From Hermatobates lingyangjiaoensis (taxonomy: Eukaryota; Arthropoda; Insecta; Hemiptera; Hermatobatidae): a stretch of 64,000 nt of DNA. Below the pieces are notes generated by a model. It made no database searches. It was given only the letters and a program-made list of their open reading frames with translations, and was not told the origin of the DNA. Numbering within the stretch: the stretch's first letter is position 1; every line of letters begins with the position of its first letter. Positions 11,376 to 21,400 of the stretch are shown piece after piece. The stretch spans positions 432,001 through 496,000 of the forward strand of contig JAPFBL010000358.1 of NCBI GenBank assembly GCA_026182355.1. Direction: 5' to 3'. Made by a program: the position numbers and the translations under genes.

Positions 11376-11565
11376 CTGAATCGAATTTAATAAAGAACCA
11401 ATTTTATTGTGTTTTCGAGTTTTGCTGTTTGCAGATGAAGTTGAAGGTAACCCTTCTGGTACAGTAATTGCTTCTAGTTGATTTATTAAATCTTTCTCCG
11501 TCTTTTCAAGATCATCTTTTTCAATTTTTTTCTTCGCACCGTTCAAACTATTTTCGTTCTTTTCA
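11376..11565 (-). CDS. Orphan internal exon of an unidentified gene
   Basis: The minus-strand segment is bounded by a good acceptor (TTTTATGTTTCAG) and a good donor (CAG|GTAAGT). It is open for 63 codons, entering in phase 2 and leaving in phase 0. The peptide is hydrophilic and Lys/Glu-rich (EKNENSLNGAKKKIEKDDLE...), continues through LINQLEAITVPEGLPSTSS and ends IGSLLNSIQ, suggesting a coiled or disordered region. It lies 3.6 kb downstream of the MyD88 stop on the same strand, so it probably belongs to another gene, though an alternative MyD88 3' exon cannot be excluded. I do not recognise the protein and found no partner exon. Confidence 0.5.
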
Positions 11566-11666
11566 CTGAAACATAAAATTATATATATATATATATCAAT
11601 GTCCAAATCACAATAAGAAATGAGAAAAAAAGACTAAGATTGTGAAGTATTGCTATTTATGTATAA

Positions 11667-11856
11667 CAAGATTTCACAATAAACACGTCAAATAGAAATC
11701 AACGTCCAAACCAGTGTAAGAAATGAGAAAAAAAAGACTAAGATCTTTCAACCGTAACGAGCAGACTTCGTCAGAGTCAAGTCTCAACGCTCAATTGAGA
11801 GTTGAAAGATCTTAGTTTTTTTTATTTCATTTCCTACTGTGGTTTGGACGTTGATA
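11667..11856. repeat. Fold-back of family E terminal repeats
   Basis: Two inverted copies of the CTAAGATCTTTCAACCGTAA...GACTTCGTCAGAG repeat meet at about 11785. The hammerhead-like hairpin in the right copy is shortened. TA-rich DNA lies on both sides. Confidence 0.7.
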
Positions 11857-12005
11857 TGTATTATATATTATATATATCAAAATCAATTATCAAACCACAA
11901 ATGAAATGGGGAAAAAAGACTAAGATCTTTCAACCGTAACAGGCGGTCTTCGTCAGAGTTAAAACCCATCCCAGTTATATTTATTATATATATATATATA
12001 TATAA

Positions 12006-12127
12006 TATTGATACAAAGTACACTCAAAAATGAAACAGAAACTCACTACTATCTTCCTGATGACGAGGACATCGAAATATAGTAGTGAGTTTCTGTTTCA
12101 TTTCTGAGTGTTCTTTGTATCAATATA
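12006..12127. repeat. Fold-back repeat with hammerhead-like core (family B-like)
   Basis: This short palindrome has arms that read ATATTGATACAAAGTACACT and its complement. The core at 12057-12080 on the plus strand is CTGATGA, C, GA...TC hairpin, GAAATAT. A TA run borders its left side. Confidence 0.7.
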
Positions 12128-12221
12128 GTTTATTTAGTTCGTGTAATCATTTCATTTAATAAGAATATATTATTAATTTGATATATATTTCTATATATTT
12201 TTATATATATTTATATGTAAA

Positions 12222-12426
12222 TATTAATTATCAAACCACAATATGAAAATGGGCAGACAAGACTAAGATCTTTCACCGTAACAAGCGGTCTTCGTCAGAG
12301 TCAAAAACGCAACTGTCTCTGACGAAGACAGCTTGTTACGGTTGAAAGATCTTAGTCTTGTTTTCCCATTTTCATATTGTGGTTTGATTATTGATTGTTA
12401 TTACACGTGTTTATGTGAAATTTTGT
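12222..12426. repeat. Fold-back of family E terminal repeats
   Basis: Inverted copies meet near 12310. The plus-strand core at 12319-12353 reads CTGACGA, A, a weakened GACAG/CGGTT hairpin, then GAAAGATCTT. The outer sequence ends in the ACACGTGTTTATGTGAAAT end shared by other copies. Confidence 0.7.
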
Positions 12427-12892
12427 TATATATAAATATATTTATATTTATTTATATATATAACTATTGATAAAAGTATCGACTGTGGAATAGAGACAAA
12501 ACTAAAGTTTATCAGGACTCGGTCAGTTCTTCAGGTTCAAATTAAACTCTCATTGCCAACGTTCGGTTTTTATTTAAAACCTTTTTCATAGGCCTACAGA
12601 AAGAAGACAGAGAAAGAAGAAACAGAGGAAATGTAAGAAATAATTCAATCATTCAAAAATCAAACATACATAAAAAGCGCACTTAGTTACAAATAAGAAA
12701 TCACAATAGAAATTTTGACAATAGGTTAGTGATTAGAAAAAATAGTGTGTGGATTTCAACAACTGTCTAGTTTGAATAAACACGTGACACTGAACGGAAA
12801 AATAACAAGCAAGGTAACCAAATTTCACCAGACAATGTACTATCTTATTCTAACAATAAGTATTCGTATTCTAACAATGTACTATCATTTTA

Positions 12893-13084
12893 TTCATATA
12901 TTCGTGTGTTATTCATTTTGTATATATATATATATATCTCGTTGAACAGCTGACCGTATTTCGCTGATGTCATTTTCTTCACTAGTTTTTCAAGGTTTCT
13001 GAATACCTTCTTCTTTCCTTCATCCAAACGTTGGAGAATGTTAATTAAGTTATAACCGACATGTTTCGACTGGCTTCCAGTCAT
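12893..13084 (-). pseudogene. PLE ORF N-terminal remnant downstream of a hammerhead-like pLTR
   Basis: The minus-strand frame begins in the hammerhead-like segment at 13058-13090 and reads NILQRLDEGKKKVFRNLEKL and so on until it runs into a TA microsatellite (IYIYIY). Similar short basic leader peptides follow hammerhead-like cores at 55.8-56.3 and 60.0-60.25 kb. I infer the start of a PLE reading frame that is truncated at the TA run. It is not functional. Confidence 0.5.
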
Positions 13085-13090
13085 CTTCAG
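13058..13090 (-). ncRNA. Hammerhead-ribozyme-like motif in PLE terminal repeat
   Basis: Read on the minus strand: CTGAAGA (core CUGANGA), one T, a six-pair hairpin GACTGG-AAG-CCAGTC, GAA, then AC-AT-GT-C, which gives a 2-bp stem III and C at the cleavage position. It sits between the GIY-YIG fragment (13149-13675) and the next ORF start. The extra base after CUGAAGA is unlike textbook hammerheads, so activity is uncertain. Confidence 0.6.
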
Positions 13091-13148
13091 GGTGATTAAT
13101 TAAACAAAGAGGAAAATTATTAGTCTTTGGAGTTGGTAATAAAACACA

Positions 13149-13675
13149 TTATATAGTAGAAGTTTGAAGTAGCTGCTCTTCGGCCTGATTCACAAGAGCA
13201 ACTGACTGAGGTGGGGTGGATGGTGGGGTGGGGGTACTGACAGTTAACGGTTTTTTCATCCAATCAGGCGCATATAGTTTAAGCACTCTCTCACTACTAC
13301 CCGTTTGAATATTTATTGTAGGTTTATTCTGTTTAATTATTATTGCTTCTGCGATTTGCAGCCGATTGAAGTTGTTTTCTTTTCTAATTATTTTAGTTCC
13401 ACTCACGAGTAGGTCTCTAGTTATTTTGGTATTATGCTTGTCCTCTGAATGTTTCTTGGGACCGCCTATAGAAAGGTGCATGGTAAGTCTTCTCGACAGT
13501 GATGTAGTTGTCATCCCAATGTATGAATCGTTGCAGGGCTCACGGTCCCCGATTTGACAGGTGTATTCATACACGAGATTAGACTCCTTCAGTTGAGAAT
13601 CTTTAACCTTATTGCTATTTCTCATCACTAGGCTGCTTATGGTGGGGCTCCGATAATATATATATATATATATAT
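13149..13675 (-). pseudogene. Penelope-like element GIY-YIG endonuclease, 5'-truncated
   Basis: The minus-strand frame opens at a TA run (IYIYIYY) and stays open to a stop at 13149. The first part includes a LVYEYTC segment. It is followed by the YIG half, SYIGMTTTSLSRRLTMH, with the catalytic-type Arg, and then by AEAIIIKQNKPTIN with the Glu and Asn expected late in the domain. This is the C-terminal endonuclease that joins the reverse transcriptase in EN+ Penelope-like elements. The reverse transcriptase itself is missing. A hammerhead-like pLTR follows directly. Confidence 0.8.
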
Positions 13676-13715
13676 ACTTTTTTTCGTTGGAAATACGATC
13701 CAAAACGGACAAATA

Positions 13716-14343
13716 TAGTTCAATATAAACAAAGAAACATAGAGAAATCAGAAGAACACACTTACAGTCTCCAACTTTCGGCCCGAACCGTCCTCAGGAG
13801 AGACAAGAGAGGGAAACCAAGCGCACTGGATCAGAGACGGTTGGAGACCAACAGTGTTGCCGCATGCGCGCCCGTTCACAGAAAATAAGGTAGACAGGAA
13901 TCAATTTATAATTAATTTATAATTTATAAAATAAAATAATGGAATATGAAAACAATAATATATAAAAAAGAAAAAATTGAAAAAATAAGGGAAATTGATA
14001 CAGAGAAATAGCTTAGTCATAGCTTAGTCAGCACTTTTGTTTATGTATCAAGTTCTCTGTATCAATTTCCCTTATTTTTTCAATTTTTTCTTTTTTATAT
14101 ATTATTGTTTTCATATTCCATTATTTTATTTTATAAATTATAAATTAATTATAAATTGATTCCTGTCTACCTTATTTTCTGTGAACGGGCGCGCATGCGG
14201 CAACACTGTTGGTCTCCAACCGTCTCTGATCCAGTGCGCTTGGTTTCCCTCTCTTGTCTCTCCTGAGGACGGTTCGGGCCGAAAGTTGGAGACTGTAAGT
14301 GTGTTCTTCTGATTTCTCTATGTTTCTTTGTTTATATTGAACT
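13716..14343. repeat. Near-perfect 0.6-kb palindrome
   Basis: The left arm (from about 13716) and right arm (to about 14343) are near-identical reverse complements of roughly 300 bp each around a short spacer near 14027. Each arm carries CTGAGGACGGTTCGGGCCGA (14263 on plus, mirrored near 13795 on minus), a hammerhead-like core variant. TA runs flank both sides. The high arm identity implies recent origin or ongoing gene conversion. Confidence 0.85.
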
Positions 14344-14364
14344 ATATATATATATATAAAGATC

Positions 14365-14446
14365 TTAGTCTTGTTTTCCCATTTCATATTGTGGTTGATC
14401 ATTGATTGTTATTTCACTTGTTTATGTGAAATCTTTATATATATAT
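14365..14446. repeat. Single family E terminal repeat arm
   Basis: GATCTTAGTCTTGTTTTCCC through TTATGTGAAATC, followed by a TA run. It matches one arm of the other family E fold-backs. Confidence 0.65.
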
Positions 14447-14454
14447 ATATATAT

Positions 14455-14590
14455 TTCATTAAAGTACACAGCAGCCTCTGCGTTAACGACTTTTAAGCTG
14501 GTCTGCTCCAATTTACGAACGACCTTGCGGTGGGCTAGTGTTAAAAGCGATATCAATTGCGCAAGAGACATCTTAATTTGGCATGAGCAG
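14455..14590 (-). pseudogene. PLE-associated N-terminal coding remnant
   Basis: The minus strand encodes MSLAQLISLLTLAHRKVV, then RKLEQTSLKVVNAEAAVYF, and then runs into TA repeats. A diverged relative at 55490-55612 encodes MSLGQLLWKL...VRRLERTSFKVVNVEAAVYF. Conservation of the protein pattern between the copies suggests real coding ancestry, probably the 5' part of a PLE ORF. That assignment is inference. Confidence 0.45.
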
Positions 14591-14736
14591 ATGTAAAAAG
14601 AAAATCACAACTTTCAGACGAAAGGCAAAACTTTTTAATACGTCACAAAATACGAATCAAAAAACAACAAGAATTACAATGAATTAAAAACAAATAAAGA
14701 AAATAAAAACAATTACAGTGACAAAAAACCAGTACT

Positions 14737-14772
<36 letters not shown>

Positions 14773-15040
14773 TTTGATTTTTATTTATTATTATATACGT
14801 TTTATTCTATTTATTGATTTATTTATTTTATTCTATTTTATTAAAAAAAAATTATTTTATTTCCGTTCTAATTTACTATTGCTTGTTATTATTATTAATA
14901 TTTTTTTAATTTCAAAATTGAATCACTGCGATTCAATAATGAAAAAATGATTCTAATATCAGAATGAATTTAGTGCCTGTGATTCAGCAATTTAAATAGC
15001 AAATCATACATTGAAACAAGTAATAAGTAAACAAGTAACG

Positions 15041-15046
15041 TTTATT
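15041..15046 (-). promoter_or_regulatory. Candidate MyD88 polyadenylation signal
   Basis: AATAAA on the minus strand, about 173 nt downstream of the MyD88 stop codon. Confidence 0.5.
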
Positions 15047-15218
15047 GAAATGTATTAATAATGAAATCAATAAATCTAACAAAAGTGATAAACGATGCGA
15101 TTTGATGAGTTGTCATCAATTATGTATTAGTTATCTAGTAAATCGAATACAACCCACTTTTGAAGAAAAATGATATAGAATAAACAGAATTAATGAATAT
15201 GTTGGACATGTTTCTGAA

Positions 15219-15442
15219 TTACCAAACATCGTTGTTGTTGTCAATAGCTCGCAGAGAGGTGGAAGGCAGTGCTGGAGACTGCGGAGGTGTTGAGGACACG
15301 GAAGCGGCGAGTCTCTGCCAAAGCGACTCCTGGTGGAGGTTATTTCCAAAGTGAAGTGTCAGCATAAAGCTAAATTCTAAGGGTACTCTAAAGCTTTGGT
15401 AGGTACAAGGCACAACTCTTCTCCGCAAGACGGATGAGCTAG
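15219..15442 (-). CDS. MYD88: MyD88 exon 5 (TIR box 3, C-terminus)
   Basis: The acceptor TTTTTTTAG at 15443 gives the right phase; the nearby CTAG alternative would shift the frame. It encodes RRRVVPCTYQSFRVPLEF, then the box 3-like ESLWQRLAAS, then a Ser/Pro-rich tail ending NNNDVW and TAA. Confidence 0.9.
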
Positions 15443-18400
15443 CTAAAAAAAAAACATATATTTTAAATAATAAATTAAAAAAAGTATGAAACCAGCAATG
15501 TGTTTAAAAATATAATAAACTCGTGACTTACAATTAAAAGAATCATCATAAAGAAAAAAAATTATGATTAGAGTGAGTTACGAACTCAAGATCTACAGTC
15601 CTAGAGGAAACTCTCGGACTGCTAGAACAGTGGCCACGGAAGCTTTTGAATAAGTATCTCAGAATATTTACAGCAAAAGGATTTCGCCTAAGAACTGATA
15701 AATAAAAAAAAAGTGTTTTATAATGCCTCTTATTTCGTGTGCCAGAATCAGGTTAGTTCTCTGAACAGAACTGTACTAAAACTCGACTTACCGATGACTG
15801 TTCGAATGTTCATTGAACCAAATTCTTTCTGAACTCCAAAACAGTGTATGAAGTTACAAACACATACAAACAGAATGATTGTATGTTTGTACAATCTAGA
15901 CATACAAACTAGAATGATTGTAGAGTCGGTGATTCGTTTTTGATAACTTCAAAAACTTCCAGGTTTTTGATGCAGTAATCGCATCAAAGAGATTACTATG
16001 AAGTATCAAATAATAATAATCTTCGCATCAAAAGTAATCATAATTACGAAAGCTCTCTTCAACACTTCAATATTAAATCATTAGTTGTGCAATCCGTAAT
16101 TGTTTGGTATTTGCTCATTCTGAGGTAAAATGGATAAACAAACAAAAGTCTCCACACAAATTAATTTGTGAAATGAAATTTCATTTGTGTGGTAACTTTT
16201 GTTTGTTTATCCATTTTACCTCAAAATGACTTCAATAGTAATGTAAATAATTTGTAATAGTAATACACTTACCTATTAGTGACCTACCTTAGTGCAAGGA
16301 GGAAACTTACGTATTATTATATAATTTGATTATTTTTTAAGGACTGATATTCTTTACTTTGGATGAACTAGATTAATTATTGGTTTCTGATATTACTGAT
16401 GGAAGCCCCCAAGGCAAAGGACGCGAAGAATCTGTGAGCAGCGCTGTTGATGAAACTGGGAGAAAGGATGACGATTACTCTGGAGCACCTGTCGGCAATG
16501 AGCGTCATAACGGCGTTGTGTTCAAACGTGTCGCCTGCCAGCAAGTCCCTGTCCTTCAGGCACAACTGAAACAGAAAAGTCATCACAACTCTGACTCCCA
16601 GCCTTTGGTTGGCACAAACTTACAGTAACACGGAATTCCATAGCAAATGGGTAACAAACGGCTTGCAATAACCTGGCTGACAGACATAATAACGTTGAGG
16701 GCAACGTACATTTACTCACATTCTCTCAAAACTAACAGGTAAGCTTCCACTACCAGAGATTACAATCTTACTACAACAAAGCATACAAACATATAACCAG
16801 CACCATATTTTCATCCATCTTACACAGATTTATAGTTTACAAGTAATTTTATTTTTCTATCCGTTCAAAACTCACTCATATCTTTCAAGTAAGAGACATA
16901 AAAGATAGAAGAAGCAGCTTTCCATCAAATATGGGCACCTTATCATCCGTGACATATTCGACTCACACTCTTTGATTGCTACAGATAACAAATTATTGCA
17001 ACGATAAGGGGGGGTAGGTTAGCTCAGTGATAAACGAACTCGCCTCGATTCATTCACGCGGGAGGTAAATAAATCTGAGTACTTCGTCTCTCGGAAGGAC
17101 GTTAAACCGTCGGTCCCGAGCCTGTACCACGTCAGGTACTCGTTAAAGATCGCTACTCGAAATGCACTTGAATTGGGCAAAATTTGGGACTCCCAATGTA
17201 GAATCTGTAAAATCACTGATCAAACAAAAAGCCCGTAAACGACTGACGTTTTAACCCGCTAGGGAATAGGTTTAAACAATAAAGAAAAAAAAAAATTGCA
17301 ACGATGCCTTCTACGGCATGAGAGCAGCCCCAAGGGCTGTAACATATTTTGTGCCAATGGATTGTAGTTTCAGTTATACAATCTTACTATAAATATATTT
17401 ATAATATATAGATTCTTCCAAAAGAATTTATTTTTTTGGAAGATATATACATATGAATGATCACACCACAAAAAGAAATGGGAAAACAAGACTAAGATCT
17501 TTCACTCAACTGAAACACTAGATGCAGAAGACATCTGGTGAGGGGTTGAGAAGAGTGGGAGGGAAGAGTGGTATTTTAAAAGGGTGAAAGCGCAGGAAAG
17601 GACTAATGTCTAGAAAGGGATGTTTGGGGAAACAAAGGAGTACAGTAAGAAAGAGTAAAAATCTATCCGCTAGCTGTCAACCCTCTTAGAAGAGGCTATT
17701 GCCCTCGTGACGAAAGTATCAAGTTTGAAGAGACCGTTACTAATGTTTACAATATTTGATCTATTAAATTTAATTAGAGACGATTCAATAATATTTCTTA
17801 ACAACATTGATTTTTCATAGGAAATAAATTTAGCTCCTGTCCAATCAAACCACATTTTCTTATTGTGGTTTAATCATTGATTGTTATTTCACGTGTTTAT
17901 GTGAAATCTTTTTATATATATATGACAAAATATTTCATGATAGATTATTATATGTTATTTCATCTAAATTGTAAAATTATAGAAAAGAACAGTACTTATA
18001 GATCAAAATTTAAAATAAAAAGTATGAAAGAGAGGGTTTATTATTACATACTTCTACGAATATACAAAATACCTGAATATTAATTCTGGCGAACCAACCT
18101 CCCACTATTTGTAAATGATAAAAAGACCAGGTGGTCCCAAAACTGGCAACCAGTTTTCATAGTTATATATTCAGCTATCAAATAAAACGTAATGTTTGTT
18201 GTTTTTGTTTGTTCTTTTGAAACAATTGTCATGACCATCGATTCAATGATATGAAATACACCACTATATAGAATGCGAGTTTCACGTGAAGTAACGAAAC
18301 AAGAGAATTTTTTTCGGAAATTACTCTCATAATATTATGAAAAGAAGAATTGAACTGTTTTTATAAAGCAGTTTCCTATAGAAGAGTAAAAATATCTTGC

Positions 18401-21400
18401 AAGTAATTTTATTCTGGAATAAAGCAAAATAAACAAAAACGACTTGATAGTAATGAAACAGGAAAGTTCAGTCAAAATATTAAGAACGTACGAAAGCCTA
18501 AAAATATGCTACTAATGAATAACCGGACCAGTAAAACTTTAAATGAACAATATATTTCGTGTTCTCATCTATTTTTTAGAGATTCAAGATTTACAAATCA
18601 TTTATATGAAAATGATACAAGAGAATTGGATTAAATCAATTTACAATATCAAGATGAATTTAACAGCATCAGGAGAGCAACAATGAGGAAGGTTATTAAG
18701 TCGGGATTGGTTTAAGCATTTAACTGATTCGTGTTGCAGTGAATAGGATGAAGATGATGGCTACGTTGGTGCCTGAAATACTATTTAGCTTTTTAAAAAG
18801 TTTTTTGAGGAAAACTAAAGTGATTATTCTTCATTATTTTTGAACATTGAATTCCCTAAGTTAAACTATTTGATTTATTATTAATATGACGCAGGCATCG
18901 GAATAAACATTAACAATCTGGGCATTGCCTCGGGTAAAAAATAACACTTTAATCAGGGACTCAGATGAAACCTGGCTACCAGGCCCAAAGATTTGATCAA
19001 ACATGACAATCTGGCCTGGGGCTCGGATAAACAAAATATAATCTGGCAGCGACCTTAGATGCAAAAAATAACAATCTGATACAGACCTCAAGTGAAGAAA
19101 AACTACCTGACTCAACCTCCATTGAAACTAACAACCTGACACAGGCCTTGGATGTTATTTCTGGAGAAATAACAATTTGACCCAGAACTCATATAAAAAT
19201 AACAATCAGACGCAGGACTCATATAAAAATAACAGTCTGACTCAGGACTCATATAAAAATAACAATCTGACGCAGGACCTAAATAAAAACAATAATCTGG
19301 CGCAGGACTCATATAAAAATAACAATCTGACGCAGGACCCAAATAAAAACAATAATCTAGGGCAGGACTCATATAAAAATAACAATCTGACGCAGGACCC
19401 AAATAAAAACAATAATCTGGCGCAGGACTCATATAAAAATAATAATCTGGGGCAGGACCAAAATAAAAATAATAATCTAGGGCAGGACTCATATAAAAAT
19501 AACAATCTGACGCAAGACCCAAATAAAAACAATAATCTGGCGCAAGACTCATATAAAAATAACAATCAGCGCAGGACTCATATAAAAATAACAATCTGGC
19601 GCATTCCTTGGACAAAAAAACGAGTCTGACTCCAGATGAAAAAAGTGGCCTATTCATGCCCACCACTATAATTTGTTAATTAAATATAACACCATTCAAA
19701 AAGTGCAAGTTGATGACAAATATAACAAAAGAATTATCTGAAAAATGCGGTTGAAAATTTGAAAAAAATAAGTAGCATTTTGAAATTTTTTAAAGAATTT
19801 CGAAAATAAAATCTATCACTCTCAAGGAAGTGGAGAAAGAAACTTGAGTGATCTAACTTAATTGTACTGTAAGGAAAAGTACTAACTATCGTTACGTGGT
19901 CAATTACGTAACCTTTCTCTCTGCAGTTTACCTAAAGTAGAGTAAAAAAGATTTCGAGGCATGAAATGACAAAAAACTAAAGCGAAATTCACTTGGATAA
20001 GTGAAACATATCCTATGTTCATTAGGATAAAACTAATACTTTCTATCTTCAATTTGCCAGAATAATTACCGAAAAGATTGACTTTGTATTCTATACAAAT
20101 AACATTAAAATATTTGACATAATTGAACAGAAAAGCAAATAATTTATATTTCAGAATGATATGGAAACAAAATATGGAGTGTACTTCGTAAAATTTTACA
20201 ATAAAAAGGAAAACGTGGAGAAAATTGATTTATCCTTACAGTAAAACTAAATATATAAAGTTATAAGAATAAATTTAGAATATAGCAAACTAAAGTTTTG
20301 TTCCTTAAAAATATAGACATAGTTTATTTTAGTGAAACAAAAAAAAATCATGAAATTCACCTTAAGACCATATTGGGTTTCTAACTTTTCAAGAATCATC
20401 CTTGCAAAGCTTAAATCCTCTTCAGCAAAAAGTAGAAAAGCATCATACAGCTGTTTTCCTGGCAATCCTCGTTCTAATAATAACGCATCGCCTGTAAACA
20501 ACAGTTCTCTTATTTACATCCAAATTCATATCTAGCATTTATTTTTCTTCAATACTCAAAAGTAATACAAACAGTTACTATGTGGTATTTATTCTTGCTG
20601 GGAAAATAGTTCACTCCTTTCCATCCACCACAACAATTTGATGTAACCTGAAGAAGAACACTACTTATTCGAAACGCGTTGATTATATAAAACAACAACA
20701 ACATGGGGGGAGACTTGAACTATTTGCCAAGTACAGTTTTTGAAGAAAATATATAAAAATGTGAATAGAGTTGAATGTATCTAATCTTCTTTGAGGGAAT
20801 ATACGAGGGTCGTCCAGAAAATAAGTTCCGTTGTGGTCTGTAGGGCGGTAGGAGTGGTTTTTGCCAAATCCGGCAACACCGCTCGAAAGAGGAGAGGTGG
20901 GGGAATAGAATGAGAGGTGGGGGACCTCAGTCGGTCAATTACCAACGTCAGGGCAGGTAGTTGAAATGGAGCCCTCCATGTCACGTCCCGCCACCTCGGT
21001 CCCGTTCCCTCTCGAGTTGTTTTGCGCGGAGTGATTCAATTTCTTTATGCACAGGGTTTCAAATCAGTTCAAATTCACGAACAGCTCATTTCTGTTAATG
21101 GAGAAGGTGTAATGAGTGAATCAATGGTGAGGAGATGGGTACGTGAATTTAAGGCGGGAAGACATTCAGCTCTCTAGGGACCCACCGGGCGGAAACTTTC
21201 CGAAAGTCAAGTTTTTCCGAGACGATCTCATGGATGAGGGATCGTGAGATGTCTGGGAAACTCAGGTGGAGTTCATCCAGGGTTGAACGACGATCTTTGC
21301 GAATTGCATTGTCGATTTCTGCGACAATTTCGTCCGTCACAACTGAGGGTCTGCCTCTCCACTTTCATCCTCAAGTGAATGTCTTCCCGCCTTAAATTCA

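Noticed and set aside
19112..19666. Large minus-strand ORF (184 codons) and its plus-strand partner
   Set aside because: Both arise because the 30-bp tandem unit is a multiple of three without stops; both lie in a MyD88 intron.
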